A stretch of DNA of 64,000 nt from Pirellulales bacterium (GTDB lineage Bacteria > Planctomycetota > Planctomycetia > Pirellulales > UBA1268): the NCBI GenBank assembly GCA_018401745.1, contig JAGYJY010000013.1, positions 87,544 through 151,543 of the forward strand. Direction: 5' to 3'. Shown piece by piece: positions 36,458 through 46,598 of this stretch (position 1 is the stretch's first letter; each line of letters starts with the position of its first letter). The translations under genes were made by a program, and so were the position numbers. The notes under the pieces were generated by a model, which had not been told where the DNA came from, did no database searches, and saw only the letters and a program-made list of their open reading frames with translations.

Positions 36458-38164
36458 CTACCTGTCGCCGACGATCGGCTCAGCCCCTTCGCGGATGGCG
36501 AAGAGATGGCTCTTGTTGGCGATGTAGAGCGTGTCACCCACGGCGATCGGCGTCGAATAGACGCTGTTGCCCATGTTGACCTCGGCGAGCAGGTTCATCT
36601 CGGGAGCGAGTTCGAAGATCGCAATGTCGCCATCTTCGTCGCCAATGTAGACCTTGCCGTCAGTGATCAACGGAGAGCCCCAGCTTGCCGCCAGCATGTC
36701 GAAGGCCCACAAGGGCTTGCCAGTCTTCACGTCGAGGCAGTGGAACAGCCCACTGAAGTCGGCCACAAACAGCAGGCCGTCTTGAATGGCCACCGTGCCG
36801 CAGGTGCGGTGCATGGTCTCCTCGAAGGAGAGATCACCGTCGCCGTCGGCGTCGAAGCCGGGGTAGTGCCAGACCGCGGCCGAGGCCGGATTGGGCCGTG
36901 CCACCTCGCCTTCCTCCTCGACCACCGCCTGCATACGACGGCGAGGGAGGGGCGTGTCTGGAGCGGAGAGGCTGACGGCGATCTCCGCGCTCACATCACC
37001 CCGCTTTGTGGGATCGATGCACCACAGATGACCGACTCCCTCACCATGCTCAGGGTCTTCACCGACGCCGATGTAGACCAGCCCTTCGTAGACCACCGGC
37101 GTGCCGATGATGTGGTTGCGGTCGGCCCGGCCACCGAGGGAATACTTCGACGCCTTGGGATTGCAGTCAAACTCCCAGAGCAGCTTGCTCTTGCCGTTCT
37201 CACCGCGGGCGTCGAAGCCATACACCCAGCCGTCACCACCTCCAAAGATCACCTGTGGCACGCCATCGATCTCGGCGTAGGCGGGGCTCGACCACTGGCC
37301 GTGGAGCACGTTCGTGCCCGGGGTGTCGTCGGCCCAGAGAAGACGCCCATCTCGCTTGTCGATGCAGAGAAAGCTCGGAGCGGTGGGGCTGGGCAGATTG
37401 ATGTGGCCCTCGTCGACTCCATTGCTGGTGTTCACAAACAGGTAGTCGCCTGCGGCGGTCACGCTGCAAGAACACATGTTGTGCTGTGAGACGCCAAGCT
37501 CTTTCATCATGTTGAGCACCCACACCACATCCGCTTCACGTTCGTCGACCACGGCCTCGTCGGTGAAGGGGCCGTCATTCTCGCCATCGCGAAAGCCGGC
37601 GGTGTCGAGGCACTTCACCTCGCCGCGACTGCTGACATACCAGAGCCGGTCGCCCTCAACGAGCGGCGAGCAGCAGATGCCCTGCAGTGGCCAGTCGTGG
37701 ACCCGGCCGGTCGGCAGCTTCTCGCTGGAGTCTTGCCAGAGAAACGATCCGTCTTCCTGCGAGAAAGCCAGCAGGCAGCCGAGATCAACGGTCGCGGGAT
37801 ACCGCTCGATGTAGCCGTGGCCGTTGTTGGTCCCCACGTAGACCTGTCCGCCGGCGATGACCGGATTGCCATACGTCTGACTCCCGAGGGGAGCCGCCCA
37901 GAGCACGTTCGTGCTCGTGTCAGACTGCCACTCACCGGTGTCGTAGTCAAAGTCACCCGGCTCCCACTCGATCGGCACGTTGTTGGAGATGGGCGTGTTG
38001 TTGCGTGAGGGCGAGCCGCCCCATTGGTTCCATTCGGTCGTCACCGCGGTGTCGGGCTTTGCCGCAGCCGCTATCGAACAGCCCAGCAACATCACGCCAA
38101 CAGCGGCGGCCAACAGACGCGGCCTCTGACACACGACTCTACCGATACGACGATTCACGCTCAT
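36458..38164 (-). CDS. Exported PQQ-like beta-propeller protein 2
   Basis: A 568-residue protein with a signal peptide (LLAAAVGVMLLGCSIAAAAK). Beta-propeller blades with the VYVGTNNGHGYIERY, DGRLLWADD and TGKPLWAFD patterns of PQQ-type repeats follow. An EF-hand-like calcium loop, DADGDGDLSFEE, occurs near residue 450. No PQQ-binding catalytic residues can be confirmed, so it is better called a PQQ-like repeat protein, possibly binding or structural. The ATG overlaps the stop of the upstream propeller gene by four bases. Confidence 0.88.
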   Translation of the reverse strand: MSVNRRIGRVVCQRPRLLAAAVGVMLLGCSIAAAAKPDTAVTTEWNQWGGSPSRNNTPISNNVPIEWEPGDFDYDTGEWQSDTSTNVLWAAPLGSQTYGNPVIAGGQVYVGTNNGHGYIERYPATVDLGCLLAFSQEDGSFLWQDSSEKLPTGRVHDWPLQGICCSPLVEGDRLWYVSSRGEVKCLDTAGFRDGENDGPFTDEAVVDEREADVVWVLNMMKELGVSQHNMCSCSVTAAGDYLFVNTSNGVDEGHINLPSPTAPSFLCIDKRDGRLLWADDTPGTNVLHGQWSSPAYAEIDGVPQVIFGGGDGWVYGFDARGENGKSKLLWEFDCNPKASKYSLGGRADRNHIIGTPVVYEGLVYIGVGEDPEHGEGVGHLWCIDPTKRGDVSAEIAVSLSAPDTPLPRRRMQAVVEEEGEVARPNPASAAVWHYPGFDADGDGDLSFEETMHRTCGTVAIQDGLLFVADFSGLFHCLDVKTGKPLWAFDMLAASWGSPLITDGKVYIGDEDGDIAIFELAPEMNLLAEVNMGNSVYSTPIAVGDTLYIANKSHLFAIREGAEPIVGDR

Positions 38165-40567
38165 CGCGATCCACTCCCTTCAGCATCAAGAGGTTCCACA
38201 CGCACGTTGTCGATGGCGATCTCGGATTCCTTGGCGTTGCCAAAGAAGCCCGGGCTGCCCTGCAGGTTGCCAGCTTCATGTGTTCCCGAGATTGTCCATT
38301 CTTCTGGTTCCGCCTCGTCGCGAGGCCAGACCTTTCCACGCAGCACGGCGTCGGGTCCCTCATGGGTGGCCTCAAACCGCATGCGATACCAGCGGCCCGC
38401 TTCCCACGTGAACGGAATCGTCACGGAGAAGTGGGTGGCCACTTGTGGAGGCCAGGTCCGCAGCTGAAGTTGTTGGCTCGCACCCATCAGGTCGAGGGTG
38501 TAGCGCTGGGCGATCAGGCCCATGTCAGGCAGCCGAGCAATCGCCAGATTGGCCGTGGTGCCAACCGATGCTGTCGGCGGCGGCAGCGATTCATCGTCAT
38601 TCGTCCTCGCTCGACTCGGCCTTCGCAGGCGTGCCCCCAAACTCCTCGGCACGGAAGTCGGCGACCATTGCGTAGTCGGCAAGCTCGATCGGGCCGATCC
38701 AGCCCTGGCTGCGGGTGCCCTTGGGAATGGTCGTGACCTTGACGAGGCACTTGGAGCCATCGACCTCCCGCACGATGTGCCGGTAGCGCATGCCGAGCCA
38801 GGGCAGGGGAGGCTCTCCCTTGGCCAGGCCGCTCTTCGGGTCGGTGACGAGGGGGATGCCCTCAAAGTCGAACGACCAGGGCAGCGGCGGCATCGAACGG
38901 ACCCGGGCGGTGCCTGTGAGTTCGCCGACCACTGCGGTGACCACCGCTCCGGCGTGCATGTCGGCTGGTGCCGTATAGACGCCAGTGCTGCTGACCGCGT
39001 CGGGAGCAGGCTTGCCATTCACATGGCAGGAGAAGGTCGCGGGCGACTCCTTCACGAAGCGGCCCATCGCGTCGTACAGCCGCACGCGAAGCGAGACCGA
39101 TTCGCCAGCAGCCACCTGGATTTCCGCAGGCACCACCTGCACCCAGGCTGGCTCACCGGCAGGCCCCTGTGTTTCCTCGGCCACGTCGGCAGCCCGGTTC
39201 GAGCCAGGCTGTGAAGACGGCGGCGGAGGCGAATCGCCCAGGCAGTAGATCCGCGAGCCGGTCGTCAGGTAGAGGCGGCCTTCCCAGGCGATGGGCGAGG
39301 CGGTCACCTCGTCTTCCTCCTTGAGCCGCATGCGGTCGACAAACTTCAGCCCGCTGTCTGTCGGCTCGAGGACATGCCAGCCGCTGGTGGTGCAGACAAA
39401 CAGTTTGCCATCGGCAACCAGCGGGCTGGCCCGCACGATCGTGCCCAGGAGCCGCTGCGGCCGAGCGACCGGCTTGCCGGTGGCCCTGTCAAACATGTGG
39501 AGTTTTGCGGTGTTGTCTGCAAAGTAGACGCGGTCGCCAAGGGCGACGGGCATCGCTCGTCCGTCGAGCACTTCCTTCACCTGCCAGAGCTTGGCCGATT
39601 CGGTGATGTCGCCTGAGCCGTCAACGGAGAAGGCCGTGGCACATCCCATCGTGGCGTTGTCGAGGTTCTCCTCCGCCTGGGCTGCGTAGACCACGCCGTC
39701 GACAACCAGCGGCGACACATTCACGCCACGCGGCGAAAGGCGAAAGTTCCAGGCCGGCTTTCCGGTGCGCGGCTGGAGGTTCCAGATGCTGCCGTCACTC
39801 GACCCGAAGACGATCGCGGCAGCGCCGCCGAAGTTGGCGATGGAGGGCGTGCTGTAGGTCGTGTCGGCCGGCAGTTCCCGAGTGCCGCTCATCCATCGCA
39901 CCTCGCCGGTGGCGACATCCATTCCGAGGAACCGGTGGGCGGGCTTGGCGGTGTCGCCCCAGCCGGTCACCACAGCACTGGCAATCACCAGGTCTTCAAA
40001 CACAACCGGCACGTTGGTGCGGCCGCCGTAGGTGGAGAGAAAACCGAACTCCTCATGCAGGCTTCGCTGCCAGCGGGTCTCGCCGGTTTTCGCATCGATA
40101 CAGGTAAACACGCCGCAGACGCCGTGGGCGAAGATCGATCCTGTGGCCGGGTCGGCTGCCACGCTGCTCCAGCCGACTCGCTCGGCCGGCACGTCGGAGA
40201 GATACACGTTAAAGACGTTCTCCCAGAGCTTGTCGCCAGTGACGGCATCCAGGCAGACCACTTTTTCCGCCTCGGCGCTCGTGCCCGGCATATGCCGCAC
40301 AAGGGAGTACAGCCGGCGGTCAACGATGATCGGCGTGGAAATGCCCTGCACCTCGTCGCTCGTCCAGAGCACGTTGGTGCCCTTCTTGGGGTCGAAGGAT
40401 GTCACCAGCCCTTGTTCGCCGGCATGCCGGTCGAGGCCCGGGCCTCGCCAGTCTGGCCAGTCGGCAGCGAGGCCGTCGGCCGCCAGGGCGGCGGCTGCCA
40501 CGGCGACCACGGCAGCCACCAGTGGGGCAACTGCACGCGGCTTTCCAGTGGGATACGAGAACTTCAT
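38161..40567 (-). CDS. Exported PQQ-like beta-propeller protein 1 with C-terminal beta domains, frame broken
   Basis: From the ATG at 40567 (MKFSYPTGKPRAV) a signal peptide leads into WPDWRGPGLDRHAGEQGLV, typical of planctomycete PQQ-like proteins, then blades such as DAVTGDKLWEN and GVCGVFTCIDAKTGETRWQ. After the propeller come an Ig-like domain (VQVVPAEIQVAAGESVSLRV) and a lectin-like beta-sandwich. The open frame stops at 38597, but the sandwich continues in another frame (LAIARLPDMGLIAQRYTLDL ... SEIAIDNVRVEPLD) to 38161, where the stop overlaps the next gene by four bases. One extra base near 38604 is therefore likely. About 800 residues when corrected. Confidence 0.82.
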
Positions 40568-40756
40568 CGTCTCCGCTCCGGTGACGTTCACGGTCATCTG
40601 ATTCCTCGGGGGCATTCGGGGTCAGGTTTCTGGAGAGGCGTCGAGGCTGGGCAGGCAGCCAGCAGGCCACATGTCAGGCAAATCAAGTTGGCAGGCTGTG
40701 TTGGGAAACGCGTCGTGCGGGCGAAGGACTCTCGGGCGGACGAACGCTCGGGAAAA

Positions 40757-42024
40757 CTAGTTGCTCAGCCCCTTTTCCTTGAGTTCCGCGGGCAGGTCGG
40801 GGTCGATGAGTGCGCGGGCGCCGCGGCCTTGCATCACCCGGCTGGCCGTATCTTCACGAATGCTGTCGATGTCGGCCTGCCACCACCGCTGCTGCTCCTC
40901 CCGCGACGCTGACGACAGCGGCCGGACCAGACGCATGCCCACGCCCAGGGCAGGCTCCTCGGTGTACCACCACGGGCTCTTGGGCAGGTTGGGGTCGATC
41001 TCCTTCCACGCCTCATCGTCAGAGCCACGGCGGGCGGCGCTGCGACAGCGGTCGGCATCGTCGTAGTAGGCTCCACCACGGATCACGCGGCCCTCGAGTT
41101 CGGTAGGCCAGGCAATCGCGTCTGCTGCGGCCAGCGGCTGCGAGCCAGCGGCCTGGCTGGCGTAGCCATCTTCGGCGAGCTGATCGATCACCCACTCAGC
41201 GGCGTTGCCATGCATGTCATAAAGGCCGAATGCGTTCGGCTCGAGTTGACCAACTGGATGGGTGGTGTCGTCGGCGTTGTCGGCAAACCAGGCGACAGCC
41301 GCCAGCGTGTCGGCCTCGTCGCCGCATGACCAGGGCGAGCTGCTCCCTGCCCGGCAGGCATACTCCCATTCGGCCTCCGTCGGCAGCCTGTAGAAGTCGC
41401 CGGTCAGCCCCGAGAGCCAGCCGGTGTATTGACGGGCGGCGAACTGCGTCATCGTGACAGCTGGCTGCCGAGGATCCTCACCGTTGGTGAAGGTGGTGGT
41501 CGGATCGTAGAGATTCGAAGGGGCTGTCACCGCGTCGGCCTCGTTTTCGGGCGTCACAGGACGGATCCGGGCCGCTGCCATGGCGTTAAACAGATCACAT
41601 GCCGCCATGTACCGCTTGTATTCGTCCCAGGTGAGTTCGTGGGCGGCCATCCAGAAAGGCTCGATGGCGACCTCGAAGCAGGGGCCCTCCGTGGCTCTCC
41701 CGGTCGGCCTCATCAGCGGAGCTTCCCATGCGAAAAGTGCCACCCGGGATCGGCACCATGCGAAAACTGACCTCTGTGCCGGGGATCGTTTCGTCGTAGG
41801 GCACCATCCAGCCGCCCGGCACCTCGACCACCGGTCCTTCAGCAGTCGGCAGGCAGGTCGCCAGACACAAATCCCTTCGTTGCCAGCGTGTCGGCTGCGT
41901 TGACCGGCTCGGTCAGGAGGCAGCATGTCGCAAAGACGAGGCAGCCACACACCGTTCGCAGGGCGGAGGTTGCAGGCAAGCGGCTGAGAAGAAGGAAGGC
42001 GGGGCAGCGGGGTGTGAGGACCAT
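40757..42024 (-). CDS. SUMF1/formylglycine-generating-enzyme-family protein, two frame breaks
   Basis: Exported SUMF1-fold protein. The ATG at 42024 has AAGGA six bases upstream and encodes a signal peptide (LRTVCGCLVFATCCLLTEPV). After a frame change near 41848-41857 (an apparent CTGC duplication) the protein reads TAEGPVVEVPGGWMVPYDE, then FRMVPIPGGTFRMGSSADEA. A second extra base near 41689 separates this from EGPCFEVAIEPFWMAAHEL. Later hallmarks are RLPTEAEWEYACRAG, NAFGLYDMHGNAAEWVID and RVIRGGAYYDD. True formylglycine-generating activity needs a Cys pair that I could not locate, so a sugar-binding or regulatory role is also possible. First gene of a five-gene exported cluster. Confidence 0.8.
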
Positions 42025-42226
42025 CGGCATCCTTGAGGCGGGCGTGAGTGGCGGTGACAAAGCGGATGGTTGGCTGAAAGCCAGCTGCGGCCCGGGCTGT
42101 CGCCGATTGACGGCAGGGGGGCCGACCTCCTTAGAGTGTACTTGCCGGAAGCGGCGGTGTCTTTCGGCGGGAACGGCCTGACCGTTCCCAGGGAACGCAT
42201 CTGGAGGCTGGTCCCATCGCTGCTCG

Positions 42227-42757
42227 ATCAAAACCCCCACGCCAACGCAGCAGGCATCCAGCGGGGCCAAGAAAAAGTCCTCGGCTGCCGGCGGCAAGGA
42301 CTCCTCGTCAGAACGCGTCATCTCGGAGAACCGCAAAGCCCGTCACGAGTATGAGATTCTCGAGACGCTCGAATGCGGGATTGCCTTGGTTGGCAGCGAG
42401 GTGAAGAGCCTGCGATCTGGCCGGATTTCGCTCGACGAGGCCTACGGCCGCGTCGACAAGGGAGAGGTCTGGCTCGTGGGCTGCGACATTCCTGAATACG
42501 AAAAGGCCAATCAGCTCAACCATGTGCCCAAGCGACGGAGAAAACTCCTCCTGCACCGCCGCGAGATCGCCAAGTTTGCCGGCCACGCCTTCGACAAAGG
42601 GCTGACGCTCGTGCCGCTCAAGATGTACTTCTCTCGCGGACGGGCCAAACTGCTCCTCGGTGTGGGGAGAGGCCGCAAGACGCATGACAAGCGGCAGAAG
42701 CTCAAGGCCGACACCGCGAAGCGGGAAATCGATACCGCCCTCAAGTCGCGCCGCTAG
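42227..42757 (+). CDS. smpB: SsrA-binding protein SmpB, start codon unclear
   Basis: Partner of tmRNA in ribosome rescue. The conserved body is complete: ENRKARHEYEILETLECGIA, LVGSEVKSLRSGRISLDEAY, LLLHRREIAKFAGHAFDKGL and KTHDKRQKLK near the C-terminus. The basic leader AKKKSSAAGGK begins at 42266. No in-frame ATG, GTG or TTG lies before the conserved part; an ATC at 42227 is one candidate, and a sequence error that removed the start is another. A TTG at 42386 would cut off the conserved N-terminus. No tmRNA gene is seen in the window. Confidence 0.85.
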   Translation: MKTPTPTQQASSGAKKKSSAAGGKDSSSERVISENRKARHEYEILETLECGIALVGSEVKSLRSGRISLDEAYGRVDKGEVWLVGCDIPEYEKANQLNHVPKRRRKLLLHRREIAKFAGHAFDKGLTLVPLKMYFSRGRAKLLLGVGRGRKTHDKRQKLKADTAKREIDTALKSRR

Positions 42758-42763
42758 CTGTCG

Positions 42764-42880
42764 GTGGAAAAAGCTGTTCGTGGCCTTTTCCCACGCAAGC
42801 GACACCCCCACAGCCGAGGTTTTGGGGGGTCGCCAGTCGCCGCGTCCTGCGGCGGCAGACGTGTTGCACAGCCTGCGATC
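42764..42880 (+). repeat. Dispersed repeat, copy B (after smpB)
   Basis: Intergenic copy of the element at 24950-25110. It shares GTGGAAAAAGC at the start and CCTGCGGCGGCAGAC near 42846-42860, with similar bases between and after. This copy is not inside a gene, which suggests that copy A moved into the DUF1559 5' region and not the reverse. Confidence 0.5.
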
Positions 42881-42950
42881 CGCGGCCTGCTCTCCGCGGC
42901 AGGTGATGCGTGCATCGTGCTGTCCGAGGCAAAAGCGTTGCTGCCGAGGC

Positions 42951-42993
42951 AAAAAAGAGGCCCGGCTGCACGCGGCAGCTCGGGCCTCAAAAT
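42951..42993 (-). terminator. Hairpin terminator for the small gene at 43058
   Basis: A strong G/C hairpin (GAGGCCCG-GCTGC against GCAGC-TCGGGCCTC, one bulge) lies at about 42957-42988. The plus-strand A run on the left (42951-42956) becomes a T run on the minus strand. It is 65 bases after the stop of the minus-strand gene at 43058, and may also limit smpB read-through. Confidence 0.8.
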
Positions 42994-43057
42994 GGATCAA
43001 CGCACTGCTTTCAAGACTCTGCTGTCAGATGACGGCCAAGCAGCGTGTCTGCTGGGC

Positions 43058-43279
43058 TCACGCACCAACCAAGACCGACTCATCGCTCGGCGAATCGGTC
43101 TGGTCTTCTGGGTGCCACAGCGGCATGCCCCGCTGAATCCGCTCTGCCAGGATATCCAGCTTCTCCTTGGAGCCTGCTGGGGCGTTTGTGGGAACGAACT
43201 GGTCGGTCGTCTGCGGCTCAAAGTTCTCGTCGTGACCGTAGAGCTCGATGATTTCAAAAACGTTGCGGATTCGGGCCAT
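43058..43279 (-). CDS. Small conserved protein (MARIRNV type)
   Basis: A 73-residue soluble protein, MARIRNVFEIIELYGHDENF, ending with WHPEDQTDSPSDES. It is acidic, without membrane segment or metal motif. The type is familiar from planctomycete genomes but has no known function. A clear terminator follows, and the upstream gap (about 585 bases) leaves room for its own promoter. Confidence 0.7.
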   Translation of the reverse strand: MARIRNVFEIIELYGHDENFEPQTTDQFVPTNAPAGSKEKLDILAERIQRGMPLWHPEDQTDSPSDESVLVGA

Positions 43280-43864
43280 TGCTCTGAAACAACTCCTTCA
43301 TTCACCAAGGCATTCCCAGCACCCGTCGGGACGGCAGAACTCTCTGACGTCATCGGGCTCTGTTTCGACCGTGTCCATGCATGGTCCCTGCATGCCGTTT
43401 GACCTTTGCCCCACCAGCGTGAATGTGCTGGCAAGGAAAGTCGGGACCGGTACCACAAAACTACCTTGGGAGCTGCCGCCATCGAAGCACGAAGCGACGC
43501 ATGCACCGAGGTCACTCAGGGCACCAAAACCGACGTCTCCCGCGTACGAAGACGGCAAAAAGCCGCAGCGAGACGACTCGGGCGAACACGACCTCTCCAT
43601 TATGAAGGGCACGTTTCCGGAGTCAAACAATTTTTATGGACGCTTTTCGGGGCCGCTCGGGGTGAGCCCGGGGCCCTCCCCTTGCTCGTTGGTTGAAGGA
43701 CCGCCTGTTTGCTGCAGGAGCGGCGTCAAGCCAGCCCTGCCCTTGCTCGTGTCTCGCGCGGTATGCTTTTCCTCTTCGCTGAGACAGCCGAAGAGCCGCT
43801 GGTGGCGTCTTGCTGTCCCGCACGCCTTGACGAGGTCCCCGGGTTTCCCGGATCGCTGTTCCCG
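43280..43864. other. Intergenic region with no supported gene
   Basis: About 585 bases without a convincing reading frame. It should contain the divergent promoters for the small gene at 43058 and the K+ transporter. A short dispersed repeat sits at 43649-43674 (see the matching copy at 51178). I see no tRNA or riboswitch. Confidence 0.5.
43649..43674 (+). repeat. Short dispersed GC repeat, copy 1
   Basis: Core GCTCGGGGTGAGCCCGGGG. An identical 25-base form occurs at 51178-51202; related forms occur near 58798-58825 and twice at 63672-63755. All copies are intergenic. Confidence 0.6.
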
Positions 43865-45238
43865 ATGTCGCAGCAGTTTGCCGGATCTCTCGTCAGTTAT
43901 CCGGCTCGGATTACGTTTTATGCCTACTGCGGCATGATCCTCTTGGGGACGGTCCTGCTGCTGTTGCCGATTGCGCGGGTCGCCGATCGGCCTCCGATTG
44001 CACCGGCAGACGCCCTCTTCACTGCCACCAGCGCCTGCTGTGTGACCGGCCTGGTCGTGCGGAGCACGGTCCACGACTTTTCGGTGTTTGGCCAGGGGGT
44101 GATCCTGCTTTTGATGCAGCTCGGCGGGCTCGGCATCATGACGATCACGACCCTGGTGGCCTTTCAACTCGGAGGGCAGGCGTCGATGCGGCAGCGGGTG
44201 CTGCTCGCGGAGGCGTTGGGGATTCGCGGCGGGACAGAACTGCGATGGGTTGCCGGAGCCGTCGCTCTCGTCGTGCTTTCGATGGAGACGATTGGCTTTG
44301 TGCTGCTCTCCGTGACCACCTGGGGGACGGCACCACCGATGTCGGTGATTTGGCGATCGGCCTTTCATTCGGTTTCCGCGTTCTGCAACGCCGGCTTTGC
44401 CCTCTCCGATGAGAGCTTCATGCCACAGGCGGGCAATCTGCCGGTCAATCTTGTGCTCTGCAGCCTGGTGATCGTGGGAGGGCTGGGCTTTCCCGTGATT
44501 TTCGACATCTTTTCGCGGCTCAAGGCTCGCGAGCCACTCTGGGTTCGGCTGAGCACCCACTCGAAGCTGATGCTGATGGGCACGGCCGGGCTTCTGGTCT
44601 ACGGCATGGTGACCTTCTGGCTGCTGGAGTGGAATGAGGGGCTGGCTGACCGTTCGCTGACCACAAAACTCGTGATGGGGCTGTTTCACGCCACAACCTG
44701 TCGAACCGCGGGCTTCAATACGATCGACTACGCCACGCTCGCCGATGCGACGCTCTTTCTCACCATCATCCTGATGGCGATCGGAGCCGGCCCCTGTTCC
44801 ACGGCAGGCGGCTTTAAGGTGAGCACCTTCATGACGCTCCTCGTGCGGGGCTGGGCGAGCTTCCGGGGCTGCGAGCATGCCAACTTCTTTCGTCGCACCG
44901 TGCCGAGGTCGGCGGTGGAGCGGGCGGCGGTGACGGCCCTGCTGTTTGCCGTGCTCGCGATCGCCGCCCTGGTTGCCCTGCTGGTCGTGGAAAACACGGC
45001 CGTGGTCTCCCAGCGGCCTCGCTGGTTTCTCGAATCGCTCTTTGAGTGCATCTCCGCCCTGGGCACCGTTGGCCTGTCGACCGGCATCACGCCCTTGCTC
45101 TCCAATCCTGGCAAAATGATTCTTGTGGTGCTGATGCTCCTTGGCAGGCTGGGGCCGATCTCCGTGGCCCTGGCGCTGTCGTGGGAGAAGCGGCCCTATC
45201 AGACGGAATACCTCGAAGAGGGGCCGCTCGTCGGCTGA
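43865..45238 (+). CDS. K+ uptake membrane subunit (TrkH/KtrB family)
   Basis: A 457-residue ion channel-like transporter from MSQQFAGSLVSY. The four selectivity-filter loops are visible: TSACCVTGLVV, SAFCNAGFALS, TCRTAGFNTI and ALGTVGLSTG. Between them are the M1-P-M2 hydrophobic repeats. The regulator gene follows after seven bases, giving a KtrAB/TrkAH-type pair. The shorter start at 43865 is preferred because the upstream frame looks non-coding. Confidence 0.93.
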   Translation: MSQQFAGSLVSYPARITFYAYCGMILLGTVLLLLPIARVADRPPIAPADALFTATSACCVTGLVVRSTVHDFSVFGQGVILLLMQLGGLGIMTITTLVAFQLGGQASMRQRVLLAEALGIRGGTELRWVAGAVALVVLSMETIGFVLLSVTTWGTAPPMSVIWRSAFHSVSAFCNAGFALSDESFMPQAGNLPVNLVLCSLVIVGGLGFPVIFDIFSRLKAREPLWVRLSTHSKLMLMGTAGLLVYGMVTFWLLEWNEGLADRSLTTKLVMGLFHATTCRTAGFNTIDYATLADATLFLTIILMAIGAGPCSTAGGFKVSTFMTLLVRGWASFRGCEHANFFRRTVPRSAVERAAVTALLFAVLAIAALVALLVVENTAVVSQRPRWFLESLFECISALGTVGLSTGITPLLSNPGKMILVVLMLLGRLGPISVALALSWEKRPYQTEYLEEGPLVG

Positions 45239-45245
45239 TCACGCA

Positions 45246-45917
45246 ATGGCTCGCTTGGAATCACGAATCTTCATCATGCTCGGCATGGGGAGCTTTGGTG
45301 CCGCCTTGGCAACGAGGCTTGCTCACAATGGCTGCCGCGTGGTCGGGGTAGACCAGAAGAAAGATCGGCTGGAAATGGTGCGAAACCAGATCTTCGAGGC
45401 CGTCATTGGCGACTCGACCGACCGCGATCTGCTCGAGAACCTGCCGATTGCCGATGCCTACGCAGTGGTGATTTCACTGGGCGAAAACATCACCCGCTCG
45501 CTCCTCGCCACGCTGCACGTGAAGGAACTCGGTGCCAAGCAGGTGATCGTCAAAGGCGTCACCAAAGAGCACGGCAAGATCCTTGAGCACATCGGCGCTC
45601 ATCGGGTGATCTTTCCCGAAGAGGAAGTCGCCCGCCAGCTGGCCGACAAGATGACATGGCCCAACGTGCTGGACTACCTGCCGATTGGCCCCGACTACAG
45701 CGTGGCGGAAGTGGCCACCCCGGATTCCCTCTCAGGAAAGACGCTCGCTGAGGCCAACCTTCGCAACCGCATTGGCGTGCATGTGATGGGCATCAAGAGC
45801 GCCCTCGATGACCGCTGGGAGATGTTTCCTGACGGCAAGACGCGGCTGCTCGAGGACCATGCCCTGCTCGTGGTCGGACGAGACAACGAGCTTGCCGCGC
45901 TTCGTGACATGAAGTGA
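45246..45917 (+). CDS. K+ uptake regulatory subunit (KtrA/TrkA, RCK domains)
   Basis: A 223-residue cytoplasmic regulator. The RCK N-domain has a Rossmann motif (FIMLGMGSFGAALATRLA) and an acidic end VVGVDQKKDRLEMV. The C-terminal TrkA_C domain follows LDYLPIGPDYSVAEV. Binds nucleotides and gates the membrane subunit encoded just upstream. A single RCK unit makes it KtrA-like, not the two-repeat TrkA. Confidence 0.93.
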   Translation: MARLESRIFIMLGMGSFGAALATRLAHNGCRVVGVDQKKDRLEMVRNQIFEAVIGDSTDRDLLENLPIADAYAVVISLGENITRSLLATLHVKELGAKQVIVKGVTKEHGKILEHIGAHRVIFPEEEVARQLADKMTWPNVLDYLPIGPDYSVAEVATPDSLSGKTLAEANLRNRIGVHVMGIKSALDDRWEMFPDGKTRLLEDHALLVVGRDNELAALRDMK

Positions 45918-45947
45918 GCCTGCCGCACCTTCCGATGGCTGCCCGAT

Positions 45948-46493
45948 CATTCTGCAGGCGGGCCGCCCGGCACGCCTGGTGGTAGGGCGATCTCCACATC
46001 GGGCGGCGGCGCTGCGGGCGTTGCCGGAGCTGCTGGAGTCGGCTGTCGGATCAAACTTTGGCGTGTCGACGCCCGTTCGCTCTTCGAGATCCTGCGTCAG
46101 CACCAGCTTTTCGTCGCCATTCATCCGCACCTCGAGCGACGTGATGCTCCAGCTGTCTTCAAACAAGCGGCCTTCCACCACCGCAGTGCCGCCGGCCTTG
46201 CTGCCAGTGACCTGAAACTGCAGAGCCGCCCTGCCATCGGTATCGCTGGACGAACCCGTGACGCCCGACGACCGCTTCACGCCCTCACCAAGTTTCTCGG
46301 TGACCTGCTCATTGACTGACAACTCGTGCTCGGCTTCAGCCACGATTGGATGGGCGTTGTAGCCACCGCAGCCAACGCACAGGAACGCCACGGCCCCCAT
46401 CAGCAGCAGACCACTGAGTCGTCGACGGTGTGCCGGATGCCACGGCTGACCAGTGACGAAACCGTTGTTGGCACAGAAAGTAGGCGAGTGCAT
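45948..46493 (-). CDS. Coa1-like lipoprotein, frame broken near C-terminus
   Basis: From the ATG at 46493 (GGAGG at eight bases) the protein has a lipoprotein signal with LLLMGAVAFLCVGCGG; Cys42 is the likely lipidated residue. Then a strand-rich core with ALQFQVTGSKAGGTAVVEG and SWSITSLEVRMNGDEKLVL, which resembles the cytochrome oxidase assembly factor Coa1. A frame change near 46001-46020 leads into DVEIALPPGVPGGPPAE and a stop at 45948. The gene is convergent with the KtrA gene; 30 bases separate them. No oxidase genes are nearby. Confidence 0.65.
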
Positions 46494-46598
46494 GTGAGGA
46501 GCCTCCGTTCTCTCAGCGTTTCATGGTCGGTGGCCGACGTCAGCCACCTTTGCCGTCATAAGAACGGCACCAAGCGATCTTCTCAGACATGGTCCATC

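Noticed and set aside
43634..44878. 414-codon minus-strand frame opposite the K+ transporter
   Set aside because: His/Gln/Arg-rich shadow; the plus strand has all four selectivity-filter motifs.
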